From JACKEQ01 sp041389565 (GTDB lineage: Bacteria > Myxococcota_A > UBA796 > GCA-2862545): a DNA stretch of 64,000 nt. The DNA is taken from the NCBI GenBank assembly GCA_041389565.1, contig JAWKRP010000036.1:22413-86412 (forward strand), read 5' to 3'. The first letter of the stretch is position 1. Each line of letters begins with the position of its first letter. The translations under genes were made by a program, and so were the position numbers. Below are positions 51,305 through 59,297 of this stretch, one piece after another. A model generated the notes under the pieces. The model saw only the letters and a list, made by a program, of their open reading frames with translations. It was not told the DNA's origin and did no database searches.

Positions 51305-52626
51305 TGGTCCGCAACCGCGCCGCATCGTGGCCCGCAACGGCCGCTCTCCTGTTCCTCTCGGGCTGCTGGCCGTTCATCGACACGCCCGATCCCAACGAGG
51401 GTCGCACGCCCGACGCCGATGCCGACGCCGACGCAGACGCCGACTCGGATGCCGATACCGACGCCGACGCCGACGCCGACGCCGATGCAGACGCCGATGC
51501 CGACTCGGATGCCGATGCCGACTCCGATGCAGACGCGGATGCCGACTCCGATGCCGATTCCGACACGGATGCCGACGCCGATGCCGACGCCGACGCCGAC
51601 GCCGATGCCGATGCCGATGCCGATGCCGATGCCGACGCAGACAGCGACTCCGACACCGACTCCGACACCGGCCTGTGTCCTCCGCCCGACGTCGACCTCG
51701 GCTCGGGCCTGGGGGCGGGCATCGCCTTCGGAGACACCTGCGGCGCGTTCGACGACTTCGACGAGGGCTGCGGCAGCGGCGGCAGCGAGGATCGCGCGTA
51801 CCTGTGGACCGCCCCGGCCGCGGGCACCTACCAGATCGACCTCGTGGGGAGCGGCTACGACACCGTGCTCCAGGTCCGCGAGCGCTGCCCGAGCGACGCC
51901 CTGATCCAGTGCAACGACGACTTCGTCGGGCTCACCTCCGGGCTCACCCTCTCGTTCTTCGCCGGTGAGGCCGTCGTCATCGTCGTCGAGGGCTACGACG
52001 ACGCCGAGTGCGGGTCCTACACGCTCAACATCGACGAGGCCGACGCCGACACCGACGCCGATGCCGACGCCGACGCCGACAGCGATGCCGACGCCGACTC
52101 CGATGCCGACGCCGATGCCGACGCCGACGCCGACAGCGATGCCGATGCCGACGCTGACCCGTTCTTCAGCGAGGTCGTCGATCATCCCATCGTCGGGAAC
52201 CTGAAGTACGTCGAGATCTACAACCCGAACGCCACGTCCCTCGACCTCACGCCGTACTCCGTGCGGCGGTACTCGAACGGGAACCCCAGCCCCACGAACA
52301 TCGCGCTCGCCGACGTGCTCATCCCACCCCAGTCCGTCTACGTGGTCGCGAGCACGAGCACCGACTTCAACACGGCCTTCCCGGGCCAGTCGGCCGACGA
52401 GTACAACAGCGCGGTCAACGGCAACGGCGACGACGCGTACGAGCTGTTCGACGGCACCTCGGTGGTCGACATCTACGGCGTGGTCGGCGTCGACGGCACC
52501 GGAACGCCCTGGGAGTACCTCGACAGCGTGTGCCAGCGCACGAACAATGCGGCGAGCACGACGTGGACGGCCAACCAGTGGTCGATCTCGATCCAGGCCG
52601 GCACGGCCACGCCCGGAGTGCGCTGA
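51304..52626 (+). CDS. Lipoprotein with two Asp-repeat linkers, PPC-like and lamin-tail domains
   Basis: The 440-residue lipoprotein has a leader ending FLSGC (Cys21). Residues 37-122 are an Asp-Ala/Ser/Thr repeat. A small domain (AYLWTAPAAGTYQIDLVGSG, then LQVRERCPSDALIQCNDD) resembles a bacterial pre-peptidase C-terminal (PPC) fold. A second Asp repeat (246-285) leads to a lamin-tail (LTD) domain: YVEIYNPNATSLDLTPYSVR, LIPPQSVYVVAS and a C-terminal Cys. LTD domains occur on bacterial surface proteins and nucleases. The protein is probably displayed on the outer membrane, the repeats acting as extended acidic spacers. Confidence 0.85.
   Translation: MVRNRAASWPATAALLFLSGCWPFIDTPDPNEGRTPDADADADADADSDADTDADADADADADADADSDADADSDADADADSDADSDTDADADADADADADADADADADADADSDSDTDSDTGLCPPPDVDLGSGLGAGIAFGDTCGAFDDFDEGCGSGGSEDRAYLWTAPAAGTYQIDLVGSGYDTVLQVRERCPSDALIQCNDDFVGLTSGLTLSFFAGEAVVIVVEGYDDAECGSYTLNIDEADADTDADADADADSDADADSDADADADADADSDADADADPFFSEVVDHPIVGNLKYVEIYNPNATSLDLTPYSVRRYSNGNPSPTNIALADVLIPPQSVYVVASTSTDFNTAFPGQSADEYNSAVNGNGDDAYELFDGTSVVDIYGVVGVDGTGTPWEYLDSVCQRTNNAASTTWTANQWSISIQAGTATPGVR
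51412..51669 (+). repeat. Asp-X repeat tract with pure GCCGAT microsatellite
   Basis: The tract encodes residues 37-122 of the lipoprotein. At 51601-51636 it is six exact copies of GCCGAT, which is prone to slipped-strand length change without frameshift. Confidence 0.85.
52039..52158 (+). repeat. Second Asp-X repeat tract
   Basis: This encodes residues 246-285 (Asp alternating with Ala, Ser or Thr) between the PPC-like and LTD domains, built from GCCGAC, GCCGAT and AGCGAT-type hexamers. Confidence 0.85.
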
Positions 52627-52631
52627 GGGCG

Positions 52632-53165
52632 CTACCGGACCTTGCAGATCCCGAGCGACTCCCGGCAGGTCACCGTGTGGGGCGTGCCGTCGAGCAGGGT
52701 GAGCGTGCCCGCCATGAAGTGCGGGGCGCCCCCGAACGACACGTCGAGGTCGTAGGTGCCGCGCGGGAGCGTCGCCGGGAGCGGATAGGCCGTGCCATCC
52801 GGGCTCACCGCCAGCACCTCCGTCGCATCGCCCGCCAGGCCGACCTCCGCCACGATCCGGATGTCGGCTTCGACATCCACGATCAGCGGCGGACCCTCGG
52901 GCTCGGGACGTGGGGGCTTCGGAACGCGCGGCGGGCGCGGAGCCCGCACGGGACGCGGCTCGGGCTCGGGCTCGGGGGCCGGATCCGTGCCCGACACCGG
53001 ACGCGGTGGAGCCACCTCGACCACCTTCGGGATGCGCGCCCAGATCGCACCGCCGAGACCACTGCACACGAGCACCGCAGAGAGGCTCAGGAACCCCACG
53101 AGCAGGACGCAGCCCACGCCCGCGATCCCGAACCCGGTCCCGGCCCCTGCGCGGCGCGTCGTCAT
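52632..53165 (-). CDS. Membrane-anchored protein with proline-rich linker and PEGA-like domain
   Basis: The 177-residue product has one hydrophobic helix (about 11-45), a Pro/Arg/Glu linker and a C-terminal beta-rich domain of about 80 residues (LPATLPRGTYDLDVSFGG and GTLTLLDGTPHTVTCRES) resembling a PEGA-type module with two Cys. ATG 53165 overlaps the stop of the cytochrome gene (ATGA), so it belongs to that operon. It may be a periplasmic accessory protein for electron transfer, but this rests only on neighbourhood. Confidence 0.6.
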   Translation of the reverse strand: MTTRRAGAGTGFGIAGVGCVLLVGFLSLSAVLVCSGLGGAIWARIPKVVEVAPPRPVSGTDPAPEPEPEPRPVRAPRPPRVPKPPRPEPEGPPLIVDVEADIRIVAEVGLAGDATEVLAVSPDGTAYPLPATLPRGTYDLDVSFGGAPHFMAGTLTLLDGTPHTVTCRESLGICKVR

Positions 53166-54328
53166 GGGGTGTCGACCTCCAGGCGGTGCGTCTCCACGTC
53201 GACCGGGTACCCGTCGAGGTGGTGGTAAGCGCGGTTCTCTTCGCTCATGCGCTCCGAACGCGCAACCACCACGACCGCTTTCACGCCCTCCCGCAGCGGC
53301 ACGCGGTGCACGCGGGACTCCCGCGGAGCGAGCCGCGTGTCGCCGTGCTTCGTCGGGGGCTCCCAGGTCCACTCCTGCCCGAACACCTCGGTGTGCACGG
53401 CCTCTCCGTCGAACAGCGTCGTCACGAGCACCTTCCGCTCGGGATCTCCGGTCGGCAGCATGTGGCCCGCGTTCGCGTTCGTGGCGGTGACCTCCACCGC
53501 TCCGTCGCGCACGACCGCCGCGAGCTCGAGGCCGAACCGGTTCGCTTCGGGCGGCGGATAGCGCCCCTCGACCTTCGGGATGCCCGCACCGCGCCACCAG
53601 TGCCGCGCGACCGTCCGCTCGGGCCCCCCGAGGGCCGCCGGACGCGTGACGGTCGGCATGTGGCAGTCGACGCAGGTACGCCCCTCTTCGTCGTACGGAC
53701 CGGACCGCCACTCGTTCCCCGTGTCGAACGTGCAGACGAAGTTCTTGCCCGGATACGTCGCCGTCGCCTGGTGGCACCGCTCGCACAGCGCGCCGCTCCG
53801 GTAGTCGGGGTCGGCCACCACGGGATGCGGCGGGTTCCCCCCGAGCCCCGGGCCATGGATGGCGCCGTCGCGCACGTGGCAGGCCGCGCACGTGATGCCC
53901 TCGTCACGCAGCGCAGCGTCGTACGCCGGATTGTCGACCAGCACGGGCCGTTCCACGTCGCCCTCGACCAGATCGACCGCCAGCACCTGCTGCTGCACGC
54001 GCAGCGGCGTGTGGCAGTTGATGCACAGCCAGGTGTTGCCGGACTTCGTGATCTCCGACTGGAACTGGCGGTCGATCCAAGCCACCGCGTGCACGGACGT
54101 GTGCCACTCGTCGTACAGCTCCGAGTGGCAGGCCCGGCAGGTCTCCGCGCTCAGGCTCGGGAGTCCGGGCACCCCTTCCGTGCCGTCTCCGAGCGGCTGT
54201 TCGTAGATCGGGCGGCTGGCCGCGAACGTGCGTGCGGCTTCGAGGGGATCGACGGGCGCACCGGAGGTGGGCGCACCGGAAGAAGGGTCTGCGGGACGCG
54301 ACCCGCACGCGATCAGGAGCAGGAACAT
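53162..54328 (-). CDS. Five-heme c-type cytochrome lipoprotein (cytochrome c554-like)
   Basis: The 388-residue protein has a very short lipoprotein leader (MFLLLIAC). Five CxxCH heme sites are visible: CRACH (from residue 64), CINCH, CAACH, CERCH and CVDCH. The order, and the long C-terminal Ig-like region after the last heme, resemble the cytochrome c554/multiheme family found in environmental bacteria. It should carry electrons outside the inner membrane. No oxidase or reductase partner is encoded nearby. The start at ATG 54328 has TAACAG 6 nt upstream, a weak leaderless candidate. Confidence 0.88.
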   Translation of the reverse strand: MFLLLIACGSRPADPSSGAPTSGAPVDPLEAARTFAASRPIYEQPLGDGTEGVPGLPSLSAETCRACHSELYDEWHTSVHAVAWIDRQFQSEITKSGNTWLCINCHTPLRVQQQVLAVDLVEGDVERPVLVDNPAYDAALRDEGITCAACHVRDGAIHGPGLGGNPPHPVVADPDYRSGALCERCHQATATYPGKNFVCTFDTGNEWRSGPYDEEGRTCVDCHMPTVTRPAALGGPERTVARHWWRGAGIPKVEGRYPPPEANRFGLELAAVVRDGAVEVTATNANAGHMLPTGDPERKVLVTTLFDGEAVHTEVFGQEWTWEPPTKHGDTRLAPRESRVHRVPLREGVKAVVVVARSERMSEENRAYHHLDGYPVDVETHRLEVDTP

Positions 54329-54362
54329 GCCAAGCTGTTACGGCTTTCGGCCAGGTGGTGCC

Positions 54363-55781
54363 ATGCCCGCGTCCCTCACCGACCTCTTCGCCACCGCGCT
54401 CGATCCGCTCGCGGTCGTGAATCCCGACGGCACGATCGCCCTCGCGAGCGAGGGTTTCCGTGGGGTGCTGGGCCTGGATCCCGCGAGCCTGCTCGGCGTG
54501 GGGCTCGCCGATCTCTTCCATCGGGCCGACCGCGACCTCGCCACGCAGACCTTCGGGAAGGTCGCCCGCGACGGTTCGGTGATGTCGCTCGATGGGCGCG
54601 TGGCGCACGGCGATGGCGGCTATCGCTGGATGCGATGGGCGATCCGGCGATCCCCGGAGGGCACGCTGTACGTCTCGGGCCGCGACGAGTCGGTGCGGCG
54701 GCAGATCGAGAAGGCCGTACGGCTGCGCGAGCGCCGGAATCGCGCGCTGCTCGACCATGTCGCCGACGTGCTGCTCGTGGTCGACGGCCAGCTCGTGGTG
54801 GTCGACGCGAACGCCACGGCGGCCGCCGTGTTCGGCACCGAGCGCCACGTGCTCGAGGGCCGTCCGCTGACCGAGCTCGCCCCCGATCTGCGCCGAGCCC
54901 CCCTCCTCCGGCTCGCCGACGGTGACGGGCTCACGGTGGAGACGGTCCTGCGCACGCCGGATGGCCGGTCGATCGACGTGGAGGTCCGCGCGGCCGCCTT
55001 CTCGTTCGAGCAGGAGCGCATGATCGCCCTCCTGGCCCGCGACATCCGCGAGCGGAAGGCCCACGACGCCCGCCTGCGCGAGCTGAACGGCGCCCTGGGC
55101 TCCGCACGCGACGCCGCGCTGGCCGCCAGCCGCGCGAAGACCTCGTTCGTGACGCAGATGTCGCACGCGCTCCGCACCCCGCTCGGCGCCATCCTGGGCT
55201 ACGCGGAGCTCCTGTCCGAAGACGCTCCCGAGCCCATGGAAGCCGACCTCGAGCGCGTGCACGCCGCGGCCACGCACCTGCTGGACCTCGTCGACGACGT
55301 GCTCGACCTCGCGCGCATCGAAGCGGGCCGGATGGACCCAGCGTCCGACTACATCGAGCTCTCCGACCTCCTCGGGCAGGTCGCCGACACCGTGCGGCCG
55401 CTGCTGAACGGAGCGGTCCTCGACACGAGCGTCACCGCCGAGCCGCCCACGCTGGAGTCCGACCGCCTCCGCGTCACCCAGATGCTGCTCGACGTGCTCA
55501 CCTACGCGCTCCGCGCCGCACCCACCGGTCCCCTGGCACTGGTCGCCCGCGACCACGACGACGACCACGTCGCGTTCGAGGTCACCTACGACGGCCCGGC
55601 ACCCGGCCCCGACGCCTTCGAGCCGTTCGCGACCGGAGGGCGTGAAGGCACCGGCGGAACGGGGCTCGGGCTCGCCATCGCACGCCAGATCGCCCTCGGG
55701 CTCGGCGGTTCCCTCGACGTGAGCGCGAGCGACGGGCGCACGCGGTTCACGATCGTGCTGCGTCAGTCGTCCGAGACGTAG
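54363..55781 (+). CDS. PAS-domain histidine-kinase-like protein with altered N-box
   Basis: The 472-residue cytoplasmic protein has two PAS domains (about 1-115 and 125-235), a coiled linker, the H-box MSHALRTPLGAILGY with His268, and a Bergerat fold ending in the G-box GTGGTGLGLAIARQIALG. In the N-box the expected catalytic Asn is replaced by Tyr381 (DVLTYALRAA), and the second Asn is also missing, so kinase activity is doubtful. No response regulator lies nearby. ATG 54363 has AGGTGG upstream; ATG 54327 is an alternative. It is divergent from the cytochrome gene. Confidence 0.85.
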   Translation: MPASLTDLFATALDPLAVVNPDGTIALASEGFRGVLGLDPASLLGVGLADLFHRADRDLATQTFGKVARDGSVMSLDGRVAHGDGGYRWMRWAIRRSPEGTLYVSGRDESVRRQIEKAVRLRERRNRALLDHVADVLLVVDGQLVVVDANATAAAVFGTERHVLEGRPLTELAPDLRRAPLLRLADGDGLTVETVLRTPDGRSIDVEVRAAAFSFEQERMIALLARDIRERKAHDARLRELNGALGSARDAALAASRAKTSFVTQMSHALRTPLGAILGYAELLSEDAPEPMEADLERVHAAATHLLDLVDDVLDLARIEAGRMDPASDYIELSDLLGQVADTVRPLLNGAVLDTSVTAEPPTLESDRLRVTQMLLDVLTYALRAAPTGPLALVARDHDDDHVAFEVTYDGPAPGPDAFEPFATGGREGTGGTGLGLAIARQIALGLGGSLDVSASDGRTRFTIVLRQSSET

Positions 55782-57298
55782 CCCAGCACCTCGAGCTGCG
55801 ACTTCTGGTCGTCGCCCACCAGAGCGACCTCCGCCGGGTAGCTCTTGCCGATCTCGAGCTGCCGGTTGCGCCAGGCGTCGAGCTCCTCGAGCAGCCCCGA
55901 GTCGTCGGGCAGCGGCGTGGCGAACGTGGGGTCGGCGTGGCGGTCGAAGCACCCCGACACGGTCTCGTCGCGGTCGCCCGGGTACCAGCGCTGGCACTGC
56001 CGGTCGGGCGTCCAGATCGCCGCGACGTTCGCGACGTGGAACATCGACAGCGAGTGGCCGCGCTGACGGGGCGTGTTCCCCTGCCGGTGGCCGCGGATCC
56101 AGGGAGCCAGGTCGCGGCCCGCCAGCCCCGACTCACCCGGGAGCCCCAGCAGACCGAGCAGGGTGGGCTTCACGTCCACCCCACTCGACATGCCGCCCAC
56201 GACGACGTTCGCGGGGATGCCCGGCCCCCGCAGGATCCACGGGATCGCGACCGTGCTCGGGAACATCTGCTTGCCGTGCCCGGGCCCGTGATGCGGCGGC
56301 TCGTTCAGGCCCTCCCCGTGGTCGGACACGAATACGAACACCGTGTTCGTCTCGTCGTAGCCGCGCTCCCGGAGCTCGGCGTCGAGGCGGGCGAGCGCCT
56401 GGTCGAGCTCGTGGAGGCTCGCCCGGTACTCCGCCATGGTGGGGGACACCATCGGGGCCGTGAACTTGCGCACGAGCGCCGGATCGGGCGTGCGCGGGTG
56501 GTGCGCGTCGATCATCATCAGGCGCAGGTAGAACGGGCGATCGAGGTCTTCCTCCGCCCGCGCGTCGAGCATCTCGAGGCTCCGACGCACCACGTCGAGC
56601 CCCGACATCCGGCCCTTCTTGAACGCCTGATCGTCGGAGTCCTGGTAGAGGTCCATCCCCTGCGCCATGCCGTAGTTGGCGTTCAGGTTCGGGTTCGCGG
56701 TGACGCCGTACGCCATCCAGCCCGCTCCGGACAGGCGTTCCGCGAGGGTGGTGGCCCGGCCCGACAGCACGCGCTCGGACTGCTTCGGCCCCGGGTCGGG
56801 CAGGTTGAACGACAGCGGATGCCGCCCGGTGATCACGCCCACCGCGCTCGCACGGGTCCACGACGACACCGACAGGGCGTCGTCCATGCGCACGCCCTCC
56901 GCGGCGAGCCCGTCGAGCCAGGGGGTGACGCCGTCGACCCCGCCGTAGACCCCGATCTGGTCGCGCCGCACGGTGCACCCGAACACCAGCACCACGTTCG
57001 GCGCCTCCTCCGGGGCGTCGGGCCGATCCGAGGCCGGTGCCGACGGGGCGATCGGAGGGGCCACGGCGCCATCGGCCTTCCCACGCGGGCGTCTCGCCTT
57101 GCCGCGCGCCTTCCGCTTGCCGACGGGACGCGCGCGGTCGGGCTCGTCGTCGCCGGCCTCCTCGTCGTCCTCGGGGTCTTCCACGACGGGGTCGCCCACG
57201 CCACGAGCGGCGCGAGGAACGGCCTTGAGCCACGTGACCGTCGCGCCGAACAGCACGGAAACGACGAGACCGACGGCGATGAGCGGGCGTCGCGCCAC
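55763..57298 (-). CDS. Sulfatase-fold hydrolase lacking the formylglycine motif
   Basis: The 511-residue protein starts at GTG 57298 behind GGAGGT. A membrane anchor and a charged Lys/Arg/Pro linker lead to an alkaline-phosphatase/sulfatase fold. In sulfatases the core begins with a metal-binding Asp and later a C/S-x-P-x-R motif that becomes formylglycine. Here the Asp position is Cys108 (VFGCTVRRDQIG), and the motif is S145-S-W-T-R149, without Cys or Pro. SDHGEG and GHGKQ (metal site) remain. A phosphotransferase-like or non-catalytic role is possible. It overlaps the 3' end of the histidine-kinase-like gene by 19 nt. Confidence 0.8.
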   Translation of the reverse strand: MARRPLIAVGLVVSVLFGATVTWLKAVPRAARGVGDPVVEDPEDDEEAGDDEPDRARPVGKRKARGKARRPRGKADGAVAPPIAPSAPASDRPDAPEEAPNVVLVFGCTVRRDQIGVYGGVDGVTPWLDGLAAEGVRMDDALSVSSWTRASAVGVITGRHPLSFNLPDPGPKQSERVLSGRATTLAERLSGAGWMAYGVTANPNLNANYGMAQGMDLYQDSDDQAFKKGRMSGLDVVRRSLEMLDARAEEDLDRPFYLRLMMIDAHHPRTPDPALVRKFTAPMVSPTMAEYRASLHELDQALARLDAELRERGYDETNTVFVFVSDHGEGLNEPPHHGPGHGKQMFPSTVAIPWILRGPGIPANVVVGGMSSGVDVKPTLLGLLGLPGESGLAGRDLAPWIRGHRQGNTPRQRGHSLSMFHVANVAAIWTPDRQCQRWYPGDRDETVSGCFDRHADPTFATPLPDDSGLLEELDAWRNRQLEIGKSYPAEVALVGDDQKSQLEVLGYVSDD

Positions 57299-57332
57299 GG
57301 GACCTCCGCCCGCCTCCTAACCCCTGACGCGT

Positions 57333-57338
57333 TAGAGG
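57333..57338 (+). promoter_or_regulatory. Putative -10 element (TAGAGG) with 7-nt spacing to ATG
   Basis: TTAGAGG precedes CCGCCCC and ATG 57346. No ribosome site is present. It is a weaker member of the start-proximal hexamer set. Confidence 0.35.
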
Positions 57339-57345
57339 CCGCCCC

Positions 57346-58641
57346 ATGTGGCTCCTCGTACTCCTCGCCTGCTCCGGGTCTCCGCCCGCCGACCCCGCCC
57401 CCGAACCCGCCAGGAAGCCCGGCGTCATCACGCGGATCCGCCAGCCCCAGGCCGCGAATGGAGCGCGCAACGACACCGGAGAGGACGAGCCCGACGCGGG
57501 GCTGTGGAACAAGGCCCGCGAGCCCGTGTCGCTCGAAGACGAGATCAAGGCCCTCGAGGCCATCGGGTACGTGGGTGGTGACCAGGAGGCCACGGGCAAG
57601 GTGGGCGTCACGGTGCACGACCCGCGCGCCCAGCCCGGCCTGAACTTCTGGGTGTCGGGGCACCGCCCCGAGGCCACGCTGATGGACATGGACGGGAAGG
57701 TGCTGCACACGTGGCACCGCTCGTACGAGCAGGCGTTCCCTGGCGGCGAGAAGTACAGCAACAAGCACGGCTCCGAGTTCTGGAGACGCGCCTGGCTCCT
57801 GCCGACAGGCGAGATCCTCGCGATCTTCGAGGGCCACGGTCTGGTCAAGCTCGACCGCAACTCGAACGTCGTGTGGCGGTGGGACGGTCGCGCGCACCAC
57901 GACCTCGAGGTGCTCCCCGACGGGCGGATCTGGGTGCTGGCCCGCAAGGGAGACCTGATTCCGCGGGTGAACGCGTCGCAGCCCGTGCTCGAGGACTTCG
58001 CGGTGCTGCTGTCGCCCGACGGCGAGGTGCTCCAGGAGATCAGCCTGCTCGAGGCCCTCGATCAGTCCGACGGCAAGCACATCCTGTACGACAAGCGCCG
58101 GCGCCGCGGCGACATCTTCCACACGAACAGCCTCCAGGTGCTCCAGGGCCGCGCCGAGCAGCGCGATCCCGCGTTCAAGGCCGGGAACCTGCTGCTCTCG
58201 ATGCGCACGCTGTCCGCTATCATGGTGCTCGATCCCGAGAAGAAGGCCATCGTGTGGTGGCACCAGGGCGAGTACAAGCACCAGCACGACCCGAAGATCC
58301 TCGCGAACGGCCACCTGATGCTGTTCGACAACATCGGGTACCGCCAGCGCTCCGCGGTGCGCGAGTTCGACGTGAAGGGCATGCGCCAGCTCTGGGCGTA
58401 CACCCACACGCCGCAGCACCCGTTCTTCAGCCGGTTCACCGGCTCGGCCGAGCGCCTCGAGAACGGGAACACGCTCATCGCGGAGAGCGGGTACGGCCGG
58501 GTGTTCGAGATCGCGCCCGGCGACGAGATCGTGTGGGAGTACCACAACCCCAACCGGGCGGGCGATCAGAACCAGTTCGTCGCCATCATCCCCGATCTCA
58601 TCCGGTATCCGCTCGACTACGCGCCCTGGCTCGACGAGTAG
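57346..58641 (+). CDS. Arylsulfotransferase (ASST)-like lipoprotein
   Basis: The 431-residue lipoprotein has a minimal leader (MWLLVLLAC). The body is a beta-propeller with repeated His-Asp/Asn segments: HTWHRSYEQAF, HHDLEVLPDGRIWVL, IFHTNSLQVL and KHQHDPKILANGHLMLFDN. These resemble ASST/PA-type arylsulfate sulfotransferases, where His residues line the active site. No disulfide-forming DsbA partner is near. It is divergent from the sulfatase-like gene, and the pairing suggests joint handling of sulfated or phosphorylated surface polymers. Activity is unproven. Confidence 0.75.
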   Translation: MWLLVLLACSGSPPADPAPEPARKPGVITRIRQPQAANGARNDTGEDEPDAGLWNKAREPVSLEDEIKALEAIGYVGGDQEATGKVGVTVHDPRAQPGLNFWVSGHRPEATLMDMDGKVLHTWHRSYEQAFPGGEKYSNKHGSEFWRRAWLLPTGEILAIFEGHGLVKLDRNSNVVWRWDGRAHHDLEVLPDGRIWVLARKGDLIPRVNASQPVLEDFAVLLSPDGEVLQEISLLEALDQSDGKHILYDKRRRRGDIFHTNSLQVLQGRAEQRDPAFKAGNLLLSMRTLSAIMVLDPEKKAIVWWHQGEYKHQHDPKILANGHLMLFDNIGYRQRSAVREFDVKGMRQLWAYTHTPQHPFFSRFTGSAERLENGNTLIAESGYGRVFEIAPGDEIVWEYHNPNRAGDQNQFVAIIPDLIRYPLDYAPWLDE

Positions 58642-59297
58642 CGGGGCCCTCGGGACTCACGGACCGTCGGCGTGGATGGCAGCGATTGTCGAGCGCCACG
58701 ACACCCCCATCGACGTCCTGCGGGGAACGCCTGATTTCAACACGGAGAGCTGCAGAGGTCCACAGAGGTCCGGGGCCGACGGTCCACCCGACAGCATGAG
58801 GATGGACGCAGACGCTGTCCCCACGACATGCGGGGTTCTTCTGGCGCGGACGCCGTGGCGCGAGGTGGACGGGACCTCGTCTCCACCGAGGATTCTGCGC
58901 GGTCCTGCCCCTGTCTCCCACGGATGGGTGGATTCGCTGCCATCGGGTGGCCACGAAAACAGAGCGTCACGACGCCCCCATCGACGTCCTGGGGGGGACC
59001 CCTGATTTCACCGCCGAGGACGCAAGGAGGCGCAGAGGTCCGGGGCCGAGGTGGCGCGCGAGACGGTGGATGGCCCTCGACGGCGTTCAGCGAGGCCGCA
59101 GGCGTCGCACGGTCCCGGACCCATCGACGCTGCACACGACCCGGTCGAACCGTGCTCGATGCAGGCCGCAGCGGTCTACAGGACCGCAAACGTTGGGCGA
59201 AGGCCGAAGTGCGCGGCGCGCTTGCGCGGAGGGTCCGGAGCAGACGTGGGCATCACGGACGCGCTCGTCTCCGCGAACGCGCTCGCAGGACCGTGAC
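58642..59297. repeat. 656-bp non-coding block with internal and flanking direct repeats
   Basis: No convincing gene is present. Two copies of a ~90-bp unit begin at 58691 and 58962 (271 bp apart). Both contain CACGAC-CCCCATCGACGTC, a CCTGATTTCA segment and the ending CAGAGGTCCGGGGCCGA. The unit ends in a CACAGAGGTC-type purine-rich tail, like dispersed non-coding repeats found in some environmental genomes. An exact 18-bp direct repeat, GACTCACGGACCGTCGGC, flanks the block (58654-58671 and 59295-59312). It could be a target-site-like or duplication scar. Confidence 0.6.
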
